Source: Chloranthus sessilifolius (Eukaryota; Streptophyta; Magnoliopsida; Chloranthales; Chloranthaceae). Taken from it: a stretch of 64,000 bases of DNA. The notes below the pieces were generated by a model that saw only the letters and a program-made list of their open reading frames with translations, was not told where the DNA came from and searched no databases. Of this stretch, positions 11,680 through 22,125 are shown one piece after another; position 1 is the stretch's first letter, and the number at the start of each line of letters is the position of its first letter. Location of the stretch: assembly GCA_021018995.1 (NCBI GenBank), contig CM037587.1, positions 71,071,604 to 71,135,603 on the forward strand, given 5' to 3'. The position numbers and the translations under genes were made by a program.

Positions 11680-11870
11680 AAGTAGGCCCACCAATCGGCT
11701 AAGGCACTTTAAATGACGGAAAATTAAATGAATTAAAAGACAATACTCAAGTAGGCCCGCCAATCGGCTAAGGCACTTAAAATGACAGAAAAGTAAAGAA
11801 ATTTAAAGACTATGCGTAAGTAGGCCCGCCAATCGGCTAATGCTCATAATTGACGTAAAAGTAGGGGTAA
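11680..11870. repeat. 69-bp tandem repeat, about 2.7 copies
   Basis: Units start at 11680, 11749 and 11818 with the shared block aagtaggccc.ccaatcggct and an A-rich remainder. They lie in the untranslated leader of the Tat-like element. Confidence 0.85.
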
Positions 11871-11997
11871 GTAAAGTGACTTAATCGGAGGGGTGAGTGA
11901 AAAAAAAATAGCAAAAATAAAATAAAATAAAAACAGCAATCAGATGTTAGAAAAATAAAAAAAAGGCCTAGTTCAAGGGAAAGCTCTACTAGCTACT

Positions 11998-12014
11998 CCC
12001 CAACAGAGTCTCCA
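11998..12014 (-). promoter_or_regulatory. Primer binding site of the Tat-like element
   Basis: On the - strand TGGAGACTCTGTTGGGG begins two bases after the LTR end. A leading TGG is expected for pairing with a tRNA CCA end. The block resembles the site used by Ogre/Tat elements. The exact tRNA is not assigned. Confidence 0.65.
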
Positions 12015-12739
12015 TCTGTGCAACCGTGGGAATCAAGACGATCTCGTCGCAACGATGCGCTCTCTAACGAAAAATATAGAATCGCCACCCAAAGCTTTGG
12101 GTGTCTCGGGAAACCTAGTTCATTTTTATGAGCACTGAAGTGCTAAAAATATAACTCTGAATCCGGTCCACACCAAAGGCTCTTGGGTAGGGGCTTTAAT
12201 TATCGATCGGGAAGGTGTTAGGCACCCGATCAACCCGCTTAACGCGGTCTCTACTAATGCCCAAAAATAAAATAAAGTAAAAGAAAAGAAAATAGCTTCC
12301 TCTCGCCCAAAAGGGCTTAGAATCCTATTTGTTCCCCTCCATTCCTACCGAAAAGTCGGCGGCGTAATGGCACAAATGGGAGGATGGAGGGAGATGAAAA
12401 GAGATAGAAGAAGAAAGGGGAGAGCCGGAGCCCTCGGGCCCTTATAGCACCGTAGAGGAGCCTTGCGTGGCTTGTTTTGATGTGCTCTTGAAGGCTTTGT
12501 ATGGGAGAAAATGGGGTTCTAGCTCTTAAGGGTTCTAGCTAATAGGTAGGAAAGGAAGGCAAGGGGATCACACACACCTAACCTAAGGATTTTTTATGAA
12601 ATTCTAAGGGTGGGAAGAGGTTTTGGAATTCTGATTTTTGTATGGGAGGGGTGCACCAAAGGGAGAAAGATCTTCTCACTTTAAGCTCTTTCTCTCTTAG
12701 GTAGAAATTCTCAACCCTTAAAACAAGGGGAGGGGGGCT

Positions 12740-12748
12740 CTATTTATA
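12740..12748 (-). promoter_or_regulatory. TATA box in Tat-like LTR
   Basis: TATAAATAG on the - strand within the LTR, about 800 bp from its start, matches the plant TATA consensus. Confidence 0.6.
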
Positions 12749-13029
12749 GGAAATGGGTGGATTAGGAGGCTACTTAGAGGCTACGTAAGATTAGGAATTA
12801 GGTAATGGGCCATCTAAGGTTTCCTAGGATTTTAAGAGCTTGGAAAGGTGTGAAGGATCCTCCAATAGTGGATGATGGGGTGAGGCCTTAAGCCACTTAA
12901 GGGGTTACAAATAGGTAGTGAATGGGTGCAACAGAACTATCAAAATACACCCCAAAGGTCGAGGTGGTCAACAAGTCAAACCCCAATCATGAAATTCGAG
13001 GCAAAATTCAACAGTCACTGTTCATATGC

Positions 13030-13176
13030 CTGGCGCAACTAATAGTTGCACCAGGCAAATATACAGTAAAACAGTGTTTTAAACAGTGTTGGAAGTTGCC
13101 TCGCGAGGGTAACCTTGGTGTAACTATTAGTTGTGCCAGGCAAATTTATAACTGGCGCAACTATTAGTTGCGCCAA
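13030..13176 (-). repeat. Three GGCGCAAC palindromes in the Tat LTR
   Basis: Copies lie at 13030-13054, 13115-13140 and 13152-13176 with the same arms as the leader copies. The middle copy is decayed by C/G-to-T/A changes. Confidence 0.8.
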
Positions 13177-13547
13177 ATCCCTAGGAGGGGCCGCATAAAT
13201 TTACATTTATGCCCTCCAGGCCCTGTCTGCCATATCTTTTGACGTATACCTCCGATTGGGGCGATTCTTGGACCGTTGGAAAGCTGACGACCTCTACTCC
13301 TCAATGGAATAAGACTCAATTGCAGTAGTGGGTCATAGCCGATTTCGGTGCACCACTCTTCATCCATAGTATGGTAAGGTTAGTTTTTAGGGTTTGGAAT
13401 GGGTTCTAACGGTCGGGATTAGTTTCTAAATGTTCGGGATAGGTTCCTAAGGGATCTAGGATGATTCCTAGATCGGGCCTTGGAAAAAATTGCCCCCTTC
13501 TCTAAATGTGTTTCGATCGGGCCTTGGGAAAAATTTGGGTGTCTACA

Positions 13548-14695
13548 CCACTACTACTACCAGAAAAGCCTTTTTTGACAAAAAAAGTTAAAAAGAAGAG
13601 AACCCAAAAAGAAAGGTTTATGAGTAGATAATACTAAATAACAAAACATCAAACACCATCAATGCATATAGGAAGAGGGTTTGGATTTGAGTATAGGAAT
13701 CAATGCTTGTTGATAGTGGGAAACAGAAATAACCACTATGAGCCCAAGAATAATTCAATAAACACTTATTTATTTATTTATTGAATAGTGACGAATGGTA
13801 CACTAAAAGTTTACCTAATGGAGATCAACTACAAGTTCGCAAATAAAGAAACATAAAAAGGGAATAATCAACTTTATTTGCATATGAAATTTAAAAAGTC
13901 ACAGGAAGAGAAACTTACAATGGTAGCCGGGGTCCAATTTAAAAAATTAAAGCTTCGGATTGGGTGCACAAAGAGAAAGACCCTTAATCGCACGCTAAGA
14001 GAGAGCTTCAGTTGATGGAGCTAGTTTATGGCATAATGGTAATTTCTTTAGTTTTCAAGGGGAGAGATGTAAGAAGACTAAAAGTGTAAACTACCATAAA
14101 CTAGCTATATCCCCCTATCCATGTTAAACTCGGTGATCGCCCATTTCTCGTGCACATGGGCTATGTTGGAGAACAAAAAAAAGCACACATTTTTTTCATC
14201 ATAAAAAATGGCGCAAGCCACCTTTTTGTAAATCACCCATCTTTCTTAGGATGGGTCCAGGTCCTCGATTGCATCTAATGTAAATTAAACATTTGAAGAT
14301 ATTTTAACTAGACATGGATAAATGGGTAAACTATCCCTAAAGAGAAGGGTATGTAGTGCTTCGGTTTCACTGAGTGTGCGACAACCCATTTAAGTGCCAT
14401 AGTCTTGACTTTTTCGTGATAAAAACCAGCACATGACCTCGTGATTTGCCCTTGAATTATTTATTCCTCTAGTAAAAAGGCGATAAAGCATACTATTACA
14501 CATTCTTCAAGACAAGAAGTCTACGAGTTGTATATAAAACACATAATCTACACTAAAAATGGTGAATTTCAAATAATTGAATTCATAATCAAGAACTATT
14601 ATCATAACATTACCAACAAAATTGTTTGCACCTTCCCCCACCTTGAGGACACCCTAGGATTTATCACCTATTTACGCGGCATGCCCTAACTTGGA
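13548..14695. other. Unassigned AT-rich DNA between two retrotransposons
   Basis: No ORF, RNA gene or repeat that I can recognise. It separates the Tat-like LTR from the SINE-like fragment and TK1. Confidence 0.5.
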
Positions 14696-14741
14696 GCACA
14701 CACGTTCTCTTGGGATTAGTCGGGTGCTCTAAGATGCCCGG
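14696..14741 (+). repeat. SINE-like fragment, left half (interrupted by TK1)
   Basis: gcacacacgttctcttggga... to ...gatgcccgg matches 50843-50888 over most positions. The other half resumes at 24511 after TK1, where acaattaggttatcaaaac aligns with acacccagtttatccaaaa of the second copy, followed by an A-rich tail. The A-rich 3' tail suggests a SINE 3' end. The tRNA-like head is not seen in either copy. Confidence 0.6.
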
Positions 14742-16865
14742 TGTGACAGCCCAGATTTTAGTACCCCAAAACCCGTGCCATCAGCACGGCCCTCAAGGCC
14801 GTGACCCAAAGTCCATACGAAACATTAGTATACTCAAGAAATCCTTACTAAAAATGAAACATGTAAACTGAACAACATGAGATAAAGTATGCTAATCTAG
14901 CAAAAACTCAAAAGACACTTTTTCTTCCATGCCAAAGCATGAACAGAAGAACCGACCCGAACCATCAGTGATAAAGAGATCACCTCAGATGGCTCGCCAA
15001 AAGGAATATATCATTTAATTACATTACTTCAAAAAATATAGGCCTGACATACCAAGCCGTACAGAAAAGTTCTCAAAAATAACTCTCAAGTGCGCAAGGA
15101 TCCCCTAGAAGTCCTCAAGAGGAGGCTCCAACTCTTCCCCGGGCATGTAATCTTAATTCTCTGGATCTACGTCTCCAGAAGTCCTCGGCGGCCACTAGCA
15201 ATGAACCTGCGACGTATAGTCTAAAGGGGGTGAGCTACATCCTAGCTCAATAGGGAAACAACAAGTGAACATATGAGTTAAGCTCTCACATATATTCCAA
15301 AACAATTTAAAAGCATGATTTATCTGATGGAATTGCATGGAAAACATTTTAAACAACTGAAATAAAGTACTAGATGCAACTGTTAGTTTACATGGTTTTG
15401 TTCATTCTCAACTTGCTGGTATTAGTTACTGATTCCGCCTAGTCACTTAAATTTTAACTTAAATAATCCCCGAGCAATATAGCATCGAGCCCTGATGAAA
15501 TACCCACCATCGTCGTCTAAATAGACACTTGTCATATCTGTTTCTTACTTAAGTACTACCCAGGTCCCTTTCTCATAGGCGACGGGGTTTCTAGGCTCAA
15601 CGCATCACTTAGATGCACATTATCACATTTTCACGTCCCTTGGGGACCTTATGAGTTCATTTAGCATTCACACACACACACACACTTAGAAATCACTTTT
15701 TTGATGTATAAATATTTATTTAAATCACTCTACGAACATGCTTTTGAAAATTAAAGTATATGTTCAAGGTGTTCCCTACCTCACACATTGGAATCACTAT
15801 GCATCAAAGTCCATGCGATTCCACATTCATACTTTTTGCTTGTACCACCTATGGTACATCATAACACAAGTAAGGCATCAATAAGGATGTATTAATGAAG
15901 GTATAAGACCTTCCAAGGACCCTCAAGGCCCAATACAAAAGTCAACATAAGCTGTCAAAATCAATTAATCGATTCCAAAAATCAATTAACCGAAATTCCT
16001 AAATCGATTAATCGATCCCAAATCGATTAATTGAAAATCTAAAATCAAGTAATCGATTGCAACTCGATTAGTTGAAGTTCCAAAATTGATTAATCGATTT
16101 CTCAAATCGATTAGTCGATTTTTCCTAAGTCCCACTGGAGGTGCTCAGATGATTAATCGATTTTAAATCGATTAATCGAATTTCCAGAATCGATTGATCG
16201 ATTTCAAATCGATCAATCAGTTTCAGGCAACTCTGCCCAGCTTACTTCTGAACCAAAATAGATTAATCGATTTTCCAAATCGATTAATCAATTTGGTCAG
16301 AAACTCAGCCCATTTTTGGGCATTTCTTCCAAATCTCTTCCTTTCCATTTCAAAAATTCATCATTTAACCATATTTTATTTCACAATAACATGTTTATAA
16401 CAATTTAAATGTGACTCACCTCAATCAATGTTTCGATTGAACAGTTGATCAGTCTATAGGTTAGGGTTCCTAACATCGACTTCAACGAGCTTCAACGCGT
16501 TGAATCCAGTGTTTAATGCTCTTTTTGTCTTCAATTTGAATCCACATTAACTCACCTTCCTAGCATTTACCCTTCCTTCACTCTCTCTCTCTCTTCTTAA
16601 CTTTTCACCAACCTAAACCAAGGAGTAATGACTCCTAGCAATTAACCCTTTTTATCCCCTTTTGCTTCGGTGTTAGGCACATACACCAGAGATAGGTGTA
16701 CGTGACCTTTAACTAACCTCTAAACCCTCTACTTAGGGCACATTCACATCACATTAATACTTTCCTTTTGAGTCCATTGTTTGAACATCACTTGGTCAAA
16801 CGTATGACCAGTCGGGCATGCATCCCGAGGTCACTGTTCATTGTTCAAATTTCGAGGATGTTACA
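14742..16865 (-). repeat. TK1 3' LTR
   Basis: 2124 bp. It is bounded by TGTGACAGCC (14742) and ..GATGTTACA (16865) on the + strand. Relative to the 5' LTR it lacks the segment corresponding to about 22982-23240. The loss joins tttctag and ctcaacgcatc at about 15596. It carries the TCGATTAATCGA array (15958-16295) and a (CT)n run shorter than the partner's. Confidence 0.9.
15958..16295 (-). repeat. TCGATTAATCGA array in TK1 3' LTR
   Basis: About fourteen intact or decayed copies of ATCGATTAATCGAT occur in about 340 bp. Decayed copies mostly read TCAATTAATCGA or TCGATTAATTGA, as expected from CpG loss. ORFs called across it only read the repeat. Confidence 0.85.
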
Positions 16866-16879
16866 TTCTCCCCACTTTG
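16866..16879 (-). promoter_or_regulatory. TK1 polypurine tract
   Basis: On the - strand AAAGTGGGGAGAA immediately precedes the 3' LTR start TGTAACATCC. Confidence 0.7.
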
Positions 16880-17256
16880 AGAATTTTCTTCCTTGAAAAT
16901 GAATCTGAAGGTGTGTCGCTGGTGTCGTTCCTACACAGACGGATGTAGTTCTTTTAATCACGAAGACCCCACAGTAGGCATGAAAACTAATTATAATTGA
17001 AGAATATATAGTACACATTCCAATAAGAAGCGATTGCGACAGAAAAAAAAAATTCAAGTAGTTTCCACTGGCAAAATAAGTACAATTTCAAAAAGTAGTT
17101 ACAATCCATTTCCCCAAAAATTTTGGAGTTCCCCCAGTTGTGACAACCCACAAGTTAATTACAACATACAAAAACCAAAAAGGCACCAGCTCTAGCTCAT
17201 GCCGTCCCCCTCTCTCGGCTGGTATGCTACGTCAGGCAGATGTGGTCCCTCACCTG

Positions 17257-17645
17257 GCTACTGTGGTCCCATAGTAGATGTGCCGGCGCTCAAAGTACCC
17301 TCAGTAGGAGCGTCAGGCATCCAAGTCCTCTCCTCCGCGAGGCGCTACTAGAAATCCGTGGGATAAATATACCTCATAGTATGGTACATCAGGAAATCCA
17401 AGCGGGAGTTTATCTGTTGGTTGTTGGCCTCCATCTGGGCTAACACATCGTCGATCGTAGGGGCGGGGCGAGTGGCTTGCCGACGGTATGAAGATGTAGG
17501 TGTAGAAGTAGCTGGAGGCGATCGTGATGTAGTAGGAGGTGGCACTATGGACTGCCCCTCGGGTGGCACTGAGCCATGAGATAGTGCTCCCTCAGCTGGT
17601 GGATCATGCTGTGGTGGTGGGGGTGATGGTGGTGCTGGTCCCTCT
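17257..17645 (-). pseudogene. TK1 extra ORF, C-terminal part only
   Basis: It encodes the proline-rich tract and the C-terminal helix block (TIDDVLAQMEANNQQI, RLDFLMYHTMRYIYPTDF) that is also seen at the end of the TK2 extra ORF (near 44010-44120). The N-terminal conserved region is missing because a deletion joins integrase codons directly to this proline-rich region near 17646. In TK2 the homologous residues after YPADF are QQR. Here the two glutamine codons are both TAG. No function is known. Confidence 0.75.
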
Positions 17646-20490
17646 CTCCCAATTGATAGGCGATCTACATCGCCTCCCATAAAGAGCTTCATATGGTGTC
17701 ATGTCAATGCTCGCTTGAAAATTGTTGTTGTATGCAAACTCAATCAACAGTAGGTGCTGATCCCATGATCCTTGCAACTCTAACATACACGCCCCAAGCA
17801 TGTCCTCGATGATTTGATTTACCCGCTCTGTTTGCCCATCATTTTACAGATGGAATGCTGAACTGAAATTCAATCGTGTTCCCATTCCCTCTTGAAGTTT
17901 CTTCTAAAACTTCGACGTGTACAATGGATCATGGTCAGAAACGATATTGCTTGGAATCCCGTGTTAGGAACACGATCTCTTTCATATACAACTTTGCAAG
18001 TCTTCCCGCCGTGTACATCGTGTTGTAAGGCAAGAAGTGTGCTGACTTGGTCAATCGGTCTACGACTACCCAAATGGCATTGTATCTCTTTGCAATACGC
18101 GGTAGTCCAACGATAAAGTCCATAGAGATCGATTCCCACTTTCACTCTGGTATAGGTAGAGGTTGCAATAATCTCGTAGGATGTCTATGATCGACCTTCA
18201 CCTACTGACATGTCAAACACCGTGACACATACTTTGCCACATCTTGCTTCAAACCTCTCCACCAGTAATTCTATTTCAAATCTTGATACATTTTAGTGCT
18301 ATCAGGGTGGATCACATAGTTTGACTTATGAGCTTCATCAAGGATAGTTTCCTATAGATCGGCATTTTCCGGAATGCAGAGACGGCCCTTGAACAATAAG
18401 GAACTATTTTCTTTCATTGAGAACTCCGGTTTGATGCCTTCAATCACATCTTGATGAATCTTGGTTAGTGTCGGGTCTTTCATCTGTAGCTCATGGGTAT
18501 GCTCAAATATCACTAGCTTCACTGAAATATTTGCCAAAAAGGCCCCTGTGGCTTGTGACTCGATATTTGCATATACAGTGAAAGATCTTCAAATAACTTC
18601 CATCGGTGCATACCCAAAATCAAACTAGCCAACTGAGCTGAACCCTTCGGACTCAAGGCATCGGCTACTATATTAGCCTTGCCTGGATGGTACTATATGG
18701 AACAGTCATAGTCCTTGAGGAACTCCATCTATCTGCGCTGCCTCATATTTAGTTCTTTTTATGTAAACAGGTATCTGAGGCTCTTGTGGTCGGTGAAAAT
18801 CTTAAAGGTCTCACCGTACAAGTAATGTCGCAAAATCTTTAACACAAATATGACCACTGCTAGTTCTAGGTCATGTGTCGGATAGTTCTTTTCATGCTCT
18901 TTTAACTCTCTCGACCTGTAAGCTATCACCTTTTTGTGTTGGTTGAGCACGCAACCCAAACCATTATACGAAGCATCACTGTAGACTGCAAACCCTCCAC
19001 TGCCTGAAGGAATCGTTAGTACTGGAGCTTAAGTGAGTCTCTTCTTGAGTTCTTTAAAACTCTTTTCACACGCTTCACTCCATTTGAATCTTGAATTATT
19101 CTGTATAAGCCTCATAAGAGGTCCTGATATTTTTAAAAACCCCTCTACAAAATGTCGATAATAGCCCACTAGTCCAAGGAAACTACGAATGTCGGTCACG
19201 GTCTTTGGTTGCTCCTGATTTATTACTGCTTCAATCTTAGCTGGATCTACCGTGACACCATGCTTTGAGACGACATGTCCCAAAAAGCTAATTTCCTCTA
19301 ACCAAAACTCACACTTACTGAGCTTGGCATACATTGGTGTTCACGTAGGATTTATAGAGCAACCCTCAAGTGCTCTTTGTGCTTCGCTTTCAATTTGGAG
19401 TATATTAGGATATCATCAACGAACACCACGACGCAGGAGTCCAGGTGTGGTTTAAACACCCAATTCATTAAGTCCATAAATGACGTCGGTTCATTCGTCA
19501 ACCCAAATGGCATCACCAAGAACTCATAGTGTCCATACCGTATCCTGAATGCAGTCTTCTGGATGTCCTCTGCCTTAACTCTCAACTGATGGTATCCAGA
19601 TCTCAAATCAATCTTGGAAAAATACTTCGCTCCTTGCTGCTGATCGAATAGGTCATCTATCCTAGGCAAAAGATATCAGTTCTTTATAGCGAGTTTGTTC
19701 AACTGGCGATAGTCAATGCACAGTCGCATTGACCCATCCTTCTTCTTTACGAACAAAATCGGTGCTCCCCATGGAGACACGCTCGGTCTTACAAATCCTT
19801 TGTCCATGAGTTCTTGCAACTACTCTTTCAACTCCTTCAACTCAGTAGGAGCCATTCTATACGGTGCTTTTGAAACAGACTCTGTTCCCAGTGCTAAGTC
19901 GATGGCGAACTCTACTTCTCTCTCTGGAGGAAATCTTGGTAATTCCTCCAGAAATACATCTTCAAACTCTCGTACCACTGCTATCTCGGAGATAACATTC
20001 TTCTCTTCCTTATCCTCCATCAAAAATGTCAAGTAACCACTACACCCTTTTCTGATCAAGCGCTCGGCCCTGACTGCAGAAATAAGTGGCATATGCGTCG
20101 ATCTCTCTCCTCGAAATTGAAACGATCTCCTGGTGTTAGGTATGAAGATGACAATCTTGTTCTTGCAATCCACGATCGTGCAATATTGTGACAATCAATC
20201 CATGCCAAGGATCACATCGAATCCTTGCATGTCCAATAATATTAATTTTGCGTCTAGCTCATAGACGCCCTCATCGTGAATACTCACTACCATCGACTTG
20301 CAAATCAACTCCGTGTCGACTAACTCTCCACTCGGGATAGACACTGATAGAACAAAGTCCAGCGTCTTTGAAACAATCTTCATTCTTTTCACAAACCTCA
20401 GAGTGACAAAGGAGTGGGTAGACCCTGGGTCTATCAACACTCTTGTTTCGTATGCTATATAGCATCCTTTTTCGTAGACTCGTAATATAC
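17646..20490 (-). pseudogene. TK1 pol remnant: protease, RT, RNase H, integrase
   Basis: The protease motif LIDPGSTHSFV lies near 20430. RT has [14 protein letters not shown] and [13 protein letters not shown] (about 19430) motifs. RNase H has [12 protein letters not shown] (about 18780). Integrase has [22 protein letters not shown] (two blocks, about 18120-18060) and YEALYGRRCRSP (about 17690-17660). In-frame stops fall near 20195, 19820 and 19670. Frameshifts fall near 19340, 18550, 17935 and 17810. The GPF and chromodomain region is deleted. The reading frame joins Gag only after removal of the 20491-20638 intron. Confidence 0.88.
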
Positions 20491-20638
20491 CTATAACACA
20501 CATATATACATATATAGCACATATTTTATTTAGAATTTTTAACGTACAAAATGAATCTACACACTTTTCTAATTAATGCACCTTTTCTATTTAAAATTTT
20601 ATTGAATTGACATTCTTTATTTTAAAAAGGAATCTCAC
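20491..20638 (-). other. Candidate 148-nt intron between TK1 gag and pol
   Basis: On the - strand the donor is CAAG|GTGAGATTCC and the acceptor TGTTATAG|GTATATTACG. Gag runs to codon phase 1 at 20639 and pol resumes at 20490 in the matching phase. As 148 is not a multiple of 3, the two frames meet only if the segment is removed. TK2 has the same ends and a 147-nt interval. Confidence 0.75.
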
Positions 20639-22022
20639 CTTGGATGACGTCATGTACATTCCTTGCTTCTTGGGCGGTGACTGCATAGGCTCTCTCTTGT
20701 ATGACCGGTTTTCTCACTTGTATCGGTCGTGGAATAGAAGTAGAAGTCATCTTGTCCTTGTTCATCTCAGGACAATCCTTAATCATGTGGCCCACCTTGC
20801 CACATTTAAAGCAATCCTGTGTTCCTTGCCTACAATTCGCTGTCTTGTGAGACTTGCCACACTTGGCACAAGTTTCCCTAGGTGTGGAAGAAGCAGCTCG
20901 TGAAAAGCCTTGTATAACTGTAGCTCCAGTGGAAATAACAGGGCTCTCATACCTCATCGGCCTCCTCTACGCAAGCAATGGAAATCTCTGATGGGTAGTC
21001 TACTGCGCCGGTCTCCCATACCCAGCTTAGAATGGTTGCCTCTGATTAGGTGCTACGAATCTCAGCTTTTTATTCACCGACTCGTAGTTCCCAGTTCTGC
21101 CTTGATCTACATTCCCTCTTCCTTGGTACTCCCTTTGACGGTATCGATTATTATTTTCTTCTTCAACCACTAACACTTTACTCATGACCTCTCCATAGGT
21201 CTTCAGTTGAAATGATGCTACTCCTCCTCTGACTTTCGGTCTCAAGCCTTGTTGAAACCTCTTTGCCCTCATCATGTCAGTGATCACGTAATCAGGAGCG
21301 AAGCGAGCAAGTCTCATGAACTCCACTCCGTACTCCCTCACTATCATCCGTCCTTGCAAGAGTTGCAAAAATTGTATCTCCATTTGATTTCTTACCACTT
21401 CGGGGAAATTCTGTTTGTTGAACTCTTCTACAAACTCCTCCCATGTCCACGACAATCCTGGGGTCTCCTGAGCCCTAGTCCTAGAAACGGACTTCCACCA
21501 AGGCCCAGCTTCCCCATCAAGCATGTATGCTGCCCAACGGATGCTTTCATCTTCTGTGCATGTCAGCACGCTAAAAACCTTTTCCATCTCACTTAGCCAA
21601 TTTTCGACAGCCATCTGCTCCGCTTGTCCTAAAAAGTTAGGAGGTCTCATCCTCCTAAACTCGATAAATGCAGAAGACACTGGCGGTGTCGGAGCTACTG
21701 GAGGTGTAGGTGGCTGTTGTTGATCATTGGCATTGTGAGCCGCCAAGGATGCTGCTTGTTGGGCCATGGCGGTCGCCATGGTTTCCATAGTATGCAGCAT
21801 CTTCTGACGCTCTTCTCTGTCTTTATTTCTCTCTCTGATTCTCTAATGTTCCCTCTGATCTCGATCCTGGTTCTCTTCCTGATCTTGGCTCTCTTAGCCA
21901 CCACTACCTAAAGCCCCTCTATCTCCCAAAGGCACTCAATTGGTATCCGAGATAAAGTCAGCTTGACTACGCAAATTCCTATTATGACCGCCCCTAGGTC
22001 GGCCTCTTCCCCTAGAAGACAT
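20639..22022 (-). pseudogene. TK1 gag with two CCHC zinc knuckles
   Basis: It starts at ATG 22022 (MSSRGRGRPRGGHN). This start is chosen because TK2 is homologous from the same codon. A capsid-like core follows (WLSEMEKVFSVL, AAYMLDGEAGPWWKSV, FNKQNFPEVVRNQ, RFQQGLRPKVRG). Two zinc knuckles lie near 20880-20790: CAKCGKSHKTANC and CFKCGKVGHMIKDC. The frame is continuous from start to the intron except for in-frame stops (two before 21800, one near 21025). Confidence 0.85.
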
Positions 22023-22110
22023 CACGGTCTGCACGTGAAACCAAAGTTTCGTTAGCAGAAGTCCCTATGCTCTGACAGAAAGAATAATTATCAAAATTTC
22101 TAAAAGAAAT

Positions 22111-22124
22111 GGCTTTGATACCAA
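22111..22124 (-). promoter_or_regulatory. TK1 primer binding site (initiator Met tRNA type)
   Basis: On the - strand TTGGTATCAAAGCC follows the LTR end. It differs at one base from the TGGTATCAGAGCC seen in TK2. Confidence 0.75.
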
Positions 22125-22125
22125 C

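Larger units (their letters stand above)
7271..13547 (-). mobile_element. Tat/Ogre-like Ty3/gypsy element, truncated by Athila insertion
   Basis: On the - strand the order is 5' LTR (13547-12017), primer site, long leader, a proline-rich then core gag, and then the Athila LTR. The LTR start TGTAGACACCCAAA and the primer-site block TGG.GACTCTGTTGGGG are typical of the Tat lineage. The gag core and its GH....C zinc-knuckle remnant agree. pol and the 3' LTR lie left of the window beyond Athila. A second LTR of the same family begins at 63724. Confidence 0.8.
12017..13547 (-). repeat. 5' LTR of the Tat-like element
   Basis: About 1.53 kb. On its own strand it starts TGTAGACACCC (at 13547) and ends ..GGTTGCACA (at 12017). 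The end at 12017 is confirmed by the related LTR at 63724, which starts with the same TGTGC.ACC.TGG. It contains a TATA box (TATAAATAG, 12740-12748) and three GGCGCAAC palindromes (13030-13176). Confidence 0.8.

Noticed and set aside
16194..16400. ORFs across the palindrome arrays (16194-16400, 23777-24001, 32628-32867, 59653-59913, 59916-60107)
   Set aside because: They read through TCGAT repeats on either strand and have no domain.
17240..17443. + strand ORFs over the TK1 extra ORF
   Set aside because: Antisense shadows of the proline-rich tail seen in TK2 on the sense strand.
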